A program made the position numbers and the translations under genes. Positions 1-5,064 of a DNA stretch of 5,064 nucleotides are shown piece after piece. The stretch is from Candidatus Kapaibacterium sp. (GTDB lineage Bacteria > Bacteroidota > Ignavibacteria > Kapaibacteriales > UBA2268), in the NCBI GenBank assembly GCA_027858275.1, contig JAQIDA010000295.1, forward strand, positions 1-5,064, given 5' to 3'. Each line of letters opens with the position of its first letter. Position 1 is the first letter of the stretch. Under the pieces are notes generated by a model. That model was not told where the DNA came from. It searched no databases and saw only the letters and a program-made list of their open reading frames with translations.

Positions 1-50
1 TTTTTTTATAAATTTGTTTTTTTATCTTATCAATATTTTGAGCTGTCAAA

Positions 51-1220
51 ATGGAAGAAGAAAAAGCAAACCCGACGAAAAAAATGAAATACGGGTATGA
101 TATGCCCGGAGATCTTGTGCATCATGGAATAACGCAATTCGGAAATTCAAGTAAATTCAAAATTTATTTTGACCTTCTCGACAGGAAACAAGAAGACCGA
201 CACCGGAATAACAGACCTTCGCGCAACGAATTAATGGTGTTAAAAGAGTTCCCGGTATTTATCGGCGAAATATTATTTTTCATTCTACACGTAGGGCATA
301 ACGATTTAAGAGCTAAATATATATTCTCACCTATTATTAGAATAGCTGATTTTGATCTATTAAAGAAAACTTGTACTCTAATGAATGCTGCGTTGCTGTA
401 CTATAACAGATGTAAAAATCCAAAAAGCAAAGAACTTGGCGTAGATATTAAGCTTCTTGATGATATTATTAAAAAGGATGATAGCCGCAATGCTGCTATT
501 AAAGAGGATTCTCTACTGAAAAACACCAAGGAAGAAATTCAACTGATTGCTGGCAACAGAGAGTATGAGAGATACAAACATGATAACAATGCGATTATCG
601 AGTTGCTCAAATTAAGTGACTTTAAGGAATTTTTTAGAACCGGATATTCGAGATTCAATTGGAATCTCTATATGATTGAAGCCGTTGTAAAATATTGGGT
701 CGTCGACAAGCATATTGAATATCTTCAAATGATAATATCAGATGCATCTGTTGAACTTGATGACGGAAGATCAAAAACAATAAGGGATAAAACTACAATT
801 CTGATCTCTGAAATGAAAGAACTTCTGAACAATTCGCTGTTCGAAAGACGACGTTATAACAAAGACAAATTGTACCCTGCTTATCACCTGCTAAGACAAG
901 AGCATTTTATCAATATGAGTTTTGTTGAATTCAAAAAAGTGATTAATAATCTTGAGGGCTCAATAGTATTTTATCAGCGCACCTTACAATATGAAGCAGC
1001 AATCATTATTTCAACTATTTGTAGACGGTATTATTCCCTTGAGAGACCAAGAGGCATGTATGATATTACTTTCAGTATAGGGAACAAGATAAAGAACAAG
1101 AATATCGAAATGCGTAAAGCTATGAAGAGTAGTTCGAATTTTTCATCTAAGAACATAAAAACCCACAATCTAAATCCTGAATTTGAAATAATTCTTAAGA
1201 AAATGAAATCTCTGTTATAG
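51..1220 (+). CDS. Hypothetical protein, 389 aa, no recognised family
   Basis: I do not recognise this protein. It is a complete frame: an in-frame TGA at 39-41 lies just upstream of the ATG at 51, and TAG closes it at 1218-1220. No convincing Shine-Dalgarno precedes the ATG (only a GAG about 8 nt upstream), so the in-frame ATGs at codons 12 and 18 remain possible starts. The protein is rich in Lys, Asn, Ile and Leu and looks mostly alpha-helical. A hydrophobic stretch lies around residues 69-82, a basic cluster (FERRRY) at 264-269, and a Lys/Ser/Asn-rich tail follows residue 345. I see no signal peptide, convincing membrane anchor, nucleotide-binding loop, zinc knuckle or nuclease motif. It is separated by 361 bp from the next gene, so it is probably its own transcription unit and may be cargo of the element or flanking host DNA. 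A defence or regulatory role would be a guess. Coding status is fairly sure; function is unknown. Confidence 0.75.
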   Translation: MEEEKANPTKKMKYGYDMPGDLVHHGITQFGNSSKFKIYFDLLDRKQEDRHRNNRPSRNELMVLKEFPVFIGEILFFILHVGHNDLRAKYIFSPIIRIADFDLLKKTCTLMNAALLYYNRCKNPKSKELGVDIKLLDDIIKKDDSRNAAIKEDSLLKNTKEEIQLIAGNREYERYKHDNNAIIELLKLSDFKEFFRTGYSRFNWNLYMIEAVVKYWVVDKHIEYLQMIISDASVELDDGRSKTIRDKTTILISEMKELLNNSLFERRRYNKDKLYPAYHLLRQEHFINMSFVEFKKVINNLEGSIVFYQRTLQYEAAIIISTICRRYYSLERPRGMYDITFSIGNKIKNKNIEMRKAMKSSSNFSSKNIKTHNLNPEFEIILKKMKSLL

Positions 1221-1384
1221 TTTATTGATTGCTCAGTTTTACAAGACCTTATCTGCTACAGACAAGATAAATTTCCGACAATATTCAACACCTGCTTGAA
1301 ATCTTTAGTGAAAACTTAGGATTATATGACCTATTGTATAGTTTGCATTAATTGATGAGTATTATTCTACTATTATATATCATC

Positions 1385-1447
1385 ACTTCCACAATAATTC
1401 CACATTTATGCTTCATCTGTGGATTATTATTTTGCACAATCTCCACA
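1385..1447. promoter_or_regulatory. TCCACA repeat cluster, possible DnaA boxes or operators
   Basis: TTCCACA occurs at 1387-1393 and again at 1398-1404, exactly 11 bp apart. The inverted form TGTGGATTA lies at 1418-1426 and CTCCACA at 1441-1447. The inverted copy reads TAATCCACA on the other strand, one mismatch from the DnaA box TTATCCACA. The cluster sits about 80-140 bp upstream of the candidate promoter of the helix-turn-helix gene. It could be a group of weak DnaA sites or the operator of that regulator. The motif count is directly visible; the binding protein is inference. Confidence 0.35.
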
Positions 1448-1524
1448 TACAGGCTACAGCTCTGTTTATTAGACCTTTATTATATATTTTACTGCGCTCC
1501 ACCGACTGTGTAAACATATTACTA

Positions 1525-1554
1525 TTGTTATGTGTCATTATATATGTAGATAAT
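1525..1554 (+). promoter_or_regulatory. Candidate sigma-70-type promoter of the replication operon
   Basis: A TTGTTA hexamer (1525-1530) and a GATAAT hexamer (1549-1554) are separated by 18 bp. They match the -35 and -10 consensus at 4 and 5 of 6 positions. Transcription would start near 1561, giving a leader of about 20 nt that still includes the AAAGGA ribosome site at 1570-1575. In such AT-rich DNA a chance match is possible, so this is a position-supported candidate only. Confidence 0.35.
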
Positions 1555-1581
1555 TTTTACATAATTTTGAAAGGATCTATT

Positions 1582-1911
1582 ATGGATTCAAAAATCACAC
1601 TAGTTTCAATCGACGAGCTCAAGGACATTATTAAAGAGAGCGTTAGAGATGAAACAACAAGTTTAGTGGGGCTATTAGGCGATTCAGAAAAGGCACAGCC
1701 TATAACGGATCAAGGATTGATGACCCGCAAGCAATTGAAAGAGTATTTACAATGCTCCTACCCTACCATTGACAAAATGGTCAGAGAAGAAACTATCCCA
1801 CATTTAAGAGCTGGCAAAAAAATCTTATTCAGCAAGAATGAGGTAATGAAAGCTCTATCCCCCAATTCAGATCAAATAAAAAAGAAGTACGGAGGAAAAA
1901 ATGTTAATTAG
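1582..1911 (+). CDS. Helix-turn-helix DNA-binding protein (excisionase/MerR-like HTH_17 type)
   Basis: The protein is 109 aa and probably binds DNA as a regulator or excisionase-like accessory factor of the element. Residues 46-93 fit the HTH_17/excisionase fold: LMTRKQLKEYLQ for the first helix, CSYPTIDKMVREETIP for the recognition helix and turn, then a wing (HLRAGKKILFSKNEV) with the Gly-Lys-Lys and Phe-Ser positions usual in this family. The N-terminus (ITLVSIDELKDIIKESVRDE) resembles the short helix that precedes this domain in small regulators next to replication genes on Bacteroidota elements. The start at 1582 is chosen because AAAGGA lies at 1570-1575 with a 6-nt gap. The longer frame from 1408 adds 58 residues without domain character. 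The stop overlaps the start of the next small gene by 11 bp, indicating an operon with coupled translation. Whether it acts as repressor, activator or excision factor is not visible. Confidence 0.85.
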   Translation: MDSKITLVSIDELKDIIKESVRDETTSLVGLLGDSEKAQPITDQGLMTRKQLKEYLQCSYPTIDKMVREETIPHLRAGKKILFSKNEVMKALSPNSDQIKKKYGGKNVN

Positions 1912-2032
1912 AATTGAAATTGTTACTGAAAAAAATCGGCGGATTAATCTACGCAGAGATCTAATGCTGAATATTGAAATCAATATCACAGAGAAATCTA
2001 CAGCAACGTACAAGAAAATGACTATTAACTAA
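1901..2032 (+). CDS. 43-aa basic small protein, translationally coupled
   Basis: This short frame starts at ATG 1901, preceded by GGAGG at 1891-1895 with a 5-nt gap, the strongest ribosome site in the window. It runs 43 codons to TAA at 2030-2032. The start overlaps the last 11 bases of the helix-turn-helix gene in another frame, a usual arrangement for translational coupling. The product begins MLIRIEIVTEKNRRINLRRD and ends KKMTINIS-like without the final residues being a known motif (actual end: KKMTIN). It is basic, with alternating hydrophobic residues in LIRIEIV and LMLNIEINI that suggest two or three beta strands. No cysteines or membrane segment are present and I do not recognise a family. 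It lies in the operon between the regulator and the primase-helicase, so a role in replication or control is possible but unproven. Confidence 0.6.
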   Translation: MLIRIEIVTEKNRRINLRRDLMLNIEINITEKSTATYKKMTIN

Positions 2033-2039
2033 TGATTTA

Positions 2040-2063
2040 GGGCATCACTGATGGGTGTTGCCC
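2040..2063 (+). promoter_or_regulatory. Leader hairpin before the primase-helicase gene
   Basis: GGGCA-T-CACT pairs with GGTG-T-TGCCC around a short GATG loop: 5 bp, a T-T mismatch, then 4 bp including one G-T pair. It starts 7 nt after the stop of the small ORF and ends 14 nt before the GGAG ribosome site. The sequence after it (AAATATTTATAATT) is AT-rich but not a clean T tract, so it is a poor intrinsic terminator. It may act as a partial attenuator, an RNA-processing or stability element, or a protein site. Its right arm contains TGTTGCC, one mismatch from the iteron TGTTGCA found downstream. Confidence 0.45.
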
Positions 2064-2087
2064 AAATATTTATAATTGGAGAAACGA

Positions 2088-4544
2088 ATGAGAAATAATC
2101 TTATCAAAAATGAAATATTGGATACCCTAGATATTCAACGAGCGATCAAATCTATGATCCCTGACGCTGTTCACAGGAAATCAATTCTGTCACCTTTAAG
2201 GGAAGAAAAATCCGCATCATTTGCTATTGATTTCAACACAGGGAAATGGAATGATTTCGGCGGAGAACAAGGCGACATTATCGATCTCGTTAAAAAAGTA
2301 AAAAAAGTTGAATTTGTGGACGCTCTTGATTATCTGAGCAACTATGCCGCTACTGTTAGTAACGATAACCCACAAAGAACCACAGGCAAGCAAGAAGATA
2401 ATAAATCAAATTCAAAACTGCCCGAAATACGAAAAAACGACATGACCGGATATGTTAGAAATTTGGAAACGGATAAATACACTGAAATATCTGAGCAAAT
2501 TTCAAATCGGAATCTAAACAAAGAAACTCTTGCTAAACATGGAGTCGGAGCAAAAACCGATTGGAGCGGCAGACAATGCTTTATATTCCCCTATAATACC
2601 AACGACAACGGATCTGTCGCAACTTATAAGCAGATCTCGTATGTTAGCGGCAAGAAGCCCAAAAACGGTATTGTAGGCAATTCTAAAGCGATTCTTTATC
2701 CTGAAGAACATCTTAAGGATAAAAATATTTTTCTCTGCGAAGGAGAATTGGACGTGTTTGCTCTGTTGACATATAATATTAAAGCTGTCACCGGTACCGC
2801 AGGAGCATTAACATTTAACAATTCGATGGCTGAGAAGCTTGCCGGAAAAAATGTGACCATAATTTATGACAATGATGATGCGGGACAGAAAGGAGCTCAG
2901 AAAGCCGCACAACTCATCTCGCAATATGCCGAATCCGTCAGACTAGCTCAATGGGATGTTGATGTTGAAGGATACGATGTTTGTGATTTTTCAGCAGGCG
3001 GAAGAACAGGTGATGAACTTGCTGTTATATTGAACAGTGCAGTTCCCTTCAAATCAGCAGATACAAAACCAAGAAGCGAAATAAGCGATCAGTCAGAGTT
3101 CAATTCAAAAGTAATTGAAGCAGCAGTTGAATTTATTTACGATCATGGTAATTTTCGAGATAATTTAGCTACCGAATTCATGTTTGACGAATTCTTTAGA
3201 AATGGTATTGACGAATCAACTATATGCTGTGTGGACAGTGGGACGCAACGACGTTTGTATCTGTATAAAAACGATATTTGGGAGAAGGTCTCAGCCGATA
3301 AAGTAAAAAATCAGATCAGGAAGCTTGTGTTGAGAAAGATATTCACCAACAGCCAACTCAACCAAACTGTTGATATGCTTAAAGCAGCTGCAAACGTTGA
3401 CTATAAGTTGTTAGACAAAAGATCCGACCTCATCAATTTATCAAATTGTGCTTATGATCTCTATGAATACAAGACGATAGAACACAGCCCGGTGTTCTAT
3501 TTCACTCACAAGACCGAGTACGATTTTGACGAGAATGCCCTGTGTCCGTTTTTTGATAAAACATTGAAAGACTATAGCGACAATGATCCTGACTGGATCA
3601 AAACATTTTGGGAAATTGCCGGACTCTGTTTAACAGACAGAACGCATTTTCAAAAGATGTTTTTCTTCTATGGAGGCGGAGGTCGAGGCAAGGGTGCTTT
3701 ACTGAGAGTCTTGACAAAATTAACCGGGAATGGAAGAACAAAATCCGGTTTAAAAACTAAAAATCTCAATAAAGACTTCTATAAAAAAGCTTTGATCGGC
3801 AAACATCTTGCAATTGCCGGCGATCTACCACCCTTCATGGTAAATATTGATTTTGTCAAAGAACTGACAGGTGAGGACAGGCAATCAACCGATGTGAAAT
3901 TCGGCGATGAAATTGAATTTACGAACAAAGCTAAAATGATATTTGCAACTAATACACTGACTGAATTTAGCAAGGATGAACCTATCAAACCGATAACGAG
4001 ACGTATTATTATACTTAAATTCGACCAAGAGATCAAGAAATCGGACGGCAGGATTGAAGATAAATTAACGGCTGAACTTCCCGGTATTTTCAACAAGGCA
4101 ATTGTCGGATTGAAAAGACTCATTGAAAATAATGATTTCACCGATACTGTCAGAGGTATTCAATTAGTGAAATCGTATGAGCAGACTAACAGGAATTATA
4201 TAGAGGATTTCTTTGACTCACACTTGATTGCAGATCCAAATGGTTCAGTTTTTTCAATTGAGATATATCAAGCCTTTCTTAACTACATGAGCGATCGAGT
4301 ACCGGGAGGATTAAACAACAAGAATTACAAAATTGACACGAAAAAGCTCGGAAGAGAATTGAACAGGTATGAACCATTTCTAAAAATCAAGATTACAACT
4401 TCAAAGAAGCGATATTCGGGTGAAGGATCAACACAAAGCACTGTGACGACTTTGTATCACGGGATTAGACTCAAAACAGAGATTGATTTCCTTGCTGAGA
4501 CCGGACACGAGCAGACGGACTATGATGAAGAAATTCCGTTCTGA
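2088..4544 (+). CDS. Toprim primase / D5-like superfamily 3 helicase replication protein
   Basis: This 818-aa protein probably starts replication of the element by origin recognition, unwinding and priming, like the P4 alpha / D5 family. Residues 25-88 follow the CHC2 zinc-finger pattern of DnaG (SPLREEKSASF, then FGGEQGD at 57-63), but the four zinc ligands are absent. Residues ~210-310 are a Toprim domain, with E218 in CEGELD and D261/D263 in YDNDDAG. Residues ~345-525 resemble D5_N (NLSNCAYDLY, then CPFFDKTL). The helicase follows: Walker A GGGGRGKG at 529-536 (K535), Walker B-like LAIAGD ending at D579, sensor MIFATN ending at N622, and arginines 638-639. Residues ~695-800 fit the family's C-terminal winged-helix region. 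The last eight residues, DYDEEIPF, resemble an SSB tail. The ATG at 2088 is preferred over the in-frame TTG at 2076 because the TTG overlaps the GGAG ribosome site (2078-2081, 6-nt gap). It is the third gene of the operon, 55 nt after the small ORF. Confidence 0.93.
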   Translation: MRNNLIKNEILDTLDIQRAIKSMIPDAVHRKSILSPLREEKSASFAIDFNTGKWNDFGGEQGDIIDLVKKVKKVEFVDALDYLSNYAATVSNDNPQRTTGKQEDNKSNSKLPEIRKNDMTGYVRNLETDKYTEISEQISNRNLNKETLAKHGVGAKTDWSGRQCFIFPYNTNDNGSVATYKQISYVSGKKPKNGIVGNSKAILYPEEHLKDKNIFLCEGELDVFALLTYNIKAVTGTAGALTFNNSMAEKLAGKNVTIIYDNDDAGQKGAQKAAQLISQYAESVRLAQWDVDVEGYDVCDFSAGGRTGDELAVILNSAVPFKSADTKPRSEISDQSEFNSKVIEAAVEFIYDHGNFRDNLATEFMFDEFFRNGIDESTICCVDSGTQRRLYLYKNDIWEKVSADKVKNQIRKLVLRKIFTNSQLNQTVDMLKAAANVDYKLLDKRSDLINLSNCAYDLYEYKTIEHSPVFYFTHKTEYDFDENALCPFFDKTLKDYSDNDPDWIKTFWEIAGLCLTDRTHFQKMFFFYGGGGRGKGALLRVLTKLTGNGRTKSGLKTKNLNKDFYKKALIGKHLAIAGDLPPFMVNIDFVKELTGEDRQSTDVKFGDEIEFTNKAKMIFATNTLTEFSKDEPIKPITRRIIILKFDQEIKKSDGRIEDKLTAELPGIFNKAIVGLKRLIENNDFTDTVRGIQLVKSYEQTNRNYIEDFFDSHLIADPNGSVFSIEIYQAFLNYMSDRVPGGLNNKNYKIDTKKLGRELNRYEPFLKIKITTSKKRYSGEGSTQSTVTTLYHGIRLKTEIDFLAETGHEQTDYDEEIPF

Positions 4545-4609
4545 ATACTTGAAAGTAGGGTATGAAATAAGTGTGTTCATGCAACAAATATTACGCAATA
4601 ACTTGAATT

Positions 4610-4628
4610 AACAGGGCTTAGCCTTGTT
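4610..4628 (+). terminator. Stem-loop 65 bp after the primase-helicase stop
   Basis: AACAGGGC (4610-4617) pairs with GCCTTGTT (4621-4628) through 8 bp, one of them G-T, around a 3-nt TTA loop. It is the first strong hairpin after the stop codon and could end or protect the transcript. No T tract follows (the next bases are GGAAGAAG), so a classical rho-independent terminator is unlikely. The right arm also overlaps a degenerate inverted iteron. Confidence 0.3.
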
Positions 4629-4721
4629 GGAAGAAGTGTTGGAAGAAAACACTCATGCAACAACGATTCTATAAACACAAAAGAAATATAGACTTAGAGA
4701 TGTAATAAAATGTTGCATTGT

Positions 4722-4746
4722 TGTTGCTTGAAAATTCAATCCAACA
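4722..4746. repeat. 25-bp imperfect dyad
   Basis: TGTTG (4722-4726) and TTGAA (4728-4732) are mirrored by TTCAA (4735-4739) and CAACA (4742-4746), with 1 and 2 unpaired bases between the arms and AA at the centre. The outer arms are the core of the iteron in inverted orientation. The tiny 2-nt centre makes it more likely a DNA site for a dimeric protein than an RNA hairpin. Confidence 0.4.
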
Positions 4747-4749
4747 GAA

Positions 4750-4780
4750 AAACATATAATTAATAATTATTCACGGTTTT
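4750..4780. other. AT-rich core with DnaA-box-like site, candidate unwinding element
   Basis: Bases 4753-4771 are almost pure A/T and include the perfect palindrome AATAATTATT (4762-4771). TTATTCACG at 4767-4775 differs from the relaxed DnaA box TTATNCACA only at the last base. The stretch lies between the inverted iteron pair on its left and the five phased direct iterons on its right, where a duplex-unwinding element would be expected. Positional and compositional evidence only. Confidence 0.4.
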
Positions 4781-4983
4781 CAGGCTCTTGCAACATCATG
4801 CAACAGCCTTCCAACTCTCTTGCAACAAGTCTTGCAACATAGTTAAGTATGGATATATCAAATAGATAGTTAATAAATGTTGCTAGAGAGCCATTGAAAT
4901 AGGTTATAGTTTCATACGCGCACGATAGATGAAAGATAGTTTTTAATAATACAATTTTTAATCACAACCAAAGCAGATTATAT

Positions 4984-5064
4984 ATGAGATCAAACAAGAA
5001 CAGACTTCCCGGCAAAATCTTCTTGAGCTGCTTGAACAAATCTTTGCTCAATAGTGAATTAGCA
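4984..5064 (+). CDS. Possible start of a partial ORF running off the window
   Basis: An ATG at 4984 opens a frame with no stop through the window end (27 codons, beginning MRSNKNRLPGKIFLSC). There is no clear ribosome site before it, only an AT-rich stretch. The opposite strand is also open over 4962-5063, ending in a TGA, with a Leu/Lys-rich translation, so the true coding strand cannot be decided. It is listed only because a gene may begin here. No family is recognised. Confidence 0.2.
   Translation, partial: MRSNKNRLPGKIFLSCLNKSLLNSELA

Larger units (their letters stand above)
1221..1581. other. Intergenic region with TCCACA motif cluster
   Basis: This 361-bp AT-rich gap contains no credible gene. 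The frame upstream of the ATG at 1582 is open back to an ATG at 1408, but it translates to an Ile/Leu-rich non-domain sequence without a ribosome site. Visible structure: a weak AT-rich dyad, TTATCT (1249-1254) with AGATAA (1265-1270), which might be a poor terminator for the preceding gene; a TGATGA/TCATCA inverted pair (1353-1358 and 1380-1385); and a run of TCCACA-containing motifs between 1385 and 1447. The region probably carries the control signals of the downstream helix-turn-helix gene. Confidence 0.5.
4577..4884. repeat. TGCAACA iteron array, direct and inverted copies
   Basis: Exact TGCAACA lies at 4580, 4656, 4789, 4799, 4821 and 4833, with an exact inverted TGTTGCA at 4711 (start positions). 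Near copies are TCCAACA at 4740, TCCAACT at 4810, TGTTGGA at 4625 and 4637, and TGTTGCT at 4722 and 4878. The right cluster (4789, 4799, 4810, 4821, 4833) is phased at 10, 11, 11 and 12 bp, about one helical turn. The inverted pair 4711/4722 is 11 bp apart. I noticed no exact copy elsewhere in the window. Such phased heptamers are expected of binding sites for a replication initiator, most likely the primase-helicase or the helix-turn-helix protein. Confidence 0.75.
4545..4983. other. Non-coding repeat-rich region, putative replication origin
   Basis: These 439 bp after the replication gene hold no credible gene. They contain about 13 exact or near copies of TGCAACA/TGTTGCA, a stem-loop near the gene end, an AT-rich core, a DnaA-box-like site and, further right, four ATAGTT repeats. 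The placement next to a gene for an origin-dependent primase-helicase, the helical phasing of the heptamers and the adjacent AT-rich stretch together suggest the element's origin. Function is inferred from architecture only. Confidence 0.6.

Noticed and set aside
9..16. TAAATTTG, matching the Bacteroidota -7 promoter box TAnnTTTG, 35 bp before the first gene
   Set aside because: The matching -33 element would lie outside the window, the region is a T-rich run where such matches are frequent, and the host phylum is not established. A second match (1562-1569) sits too close to the ATG at 1582 to be useful.
1389..1578. Minus-strand 41-codon ORF in the intergenic gap (MTHNNSNMF...)
   Set aside because: No ribosome site, no domain-like sequence, and it overlaps the putative control region of the operon.
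1408..1581. Upstream extension of the helix-turn-helix gene to an ATG at 1408
   Set aside because: The extra 58 codons give an Ile/Leu-rich stretch with no ribosome site, overlap the promoter-like and TCCACA region, and the ATG at 1582 has a good AAAGGA at 6 nt where the family's usual N-terminus begins.
2076..2087. TTG start four codons upstream for the primase-helicase
   Set aside because: The TTG is part of the TTGGAG ribosome-binding sequence for the ATG at 2088 and has no ribosome site of its own.
2514..2711. Minus-strand ORF of 65 codons
   Set aside because: Lies wholly inside the Toprim primase gene, has no family resemblance, and is a shadow of the real frame.
3779..4141. Minus-strand ORF of 120 codons
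   Set aside because: Lies wholly within the helicase domain coding sequence; its Ser/Leu/Ile-rich translation is typical of an antisense shadow frame.
4655..4705. 16-codon micro-ORF beginning MQQRFYKHK
   Set aside because: Its ATG is part of an iteron copy (ATGCAACAA), GGAAG lies 9 nt upstream only by virtue of the tandem repeat, and the product is too short to support without expression data.
4789..4839. CRISPR array interpretation of the repeated heptamers
   Set aside because: Repeats are only 7 bp at about 11-bp spacing, occur in both orientations and lack unique spacers of 25-40 bp, so they fit iterons rather than CRISPR.

Overview
The window is a compact replication module of a mobile element (plasmid, phage satellite or integrated element) from a low-GC bacterium, next to one gene I cannot identify. 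The host phylum cannot be fixed from the sequence. The pairing of a small excisionase-like helix-turn-helix protein with a primase-helicase whose CHC2-type domain has lost its zinc ligands is familiar from Bacteroidota elements. However, the three genes of the operon have good Shine-Dalgarno sequences (AAAGGA, GGAGG, GGAG at 5-6 nt), which is not typical of that phylum. A related or candidate phylum, or an element adapted to another host, is equally possible.

Layout: 51-1220 (+) encodes a 389-residue, mostly helical, basic protein with no recognised family. A 361-bp gap (1221-1581) follows. It holds a cluster of TCCACA motifs, one of them close to a DnaA box, and a plausible promoter just before the next gene. 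At 1582-1911 is a 109-aa helix-turn-helix protein. Its last 11 bases overlap a previously uncalled 43-aa small ORF (1901-2032) with a near-perfect ribosome binding site. After a 24-nt hairpin (2040-2063) comes the large replication protein at 2088-4544 (818 aa), with this domain order: zinc-less CHC2-like, Toprim, D5_N-like, superfamily 3 helicase, C-terminal winged-helix region, and a last eight residues that look like the tail of single-stranded DNA-binding protein (SSB).

The 440 bp downstream of the replication gene are non-coding and rich in repeats. The heptamer TGCAACA and its reverse complement occur seven times exactly and about six more times with one or two mismatches. The copies are phased at 10-12 bp and flank an AT-rich core with a DnaA-box-like sequence. 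This is the architecture of an iteron-type replication origin.

Working model (inference): the helix-turn-helix protein controls the operon, and the primase-helicase recognises the TGCAACA iterons, opens the AT-rich core, unwinds and primes. Its SSB-like tail may recruit host replication proteins. The 43-aa protein is translated between the two and could be a modulator. The final ~180 bp hold only short open frames whose coding status cannot be decided here.
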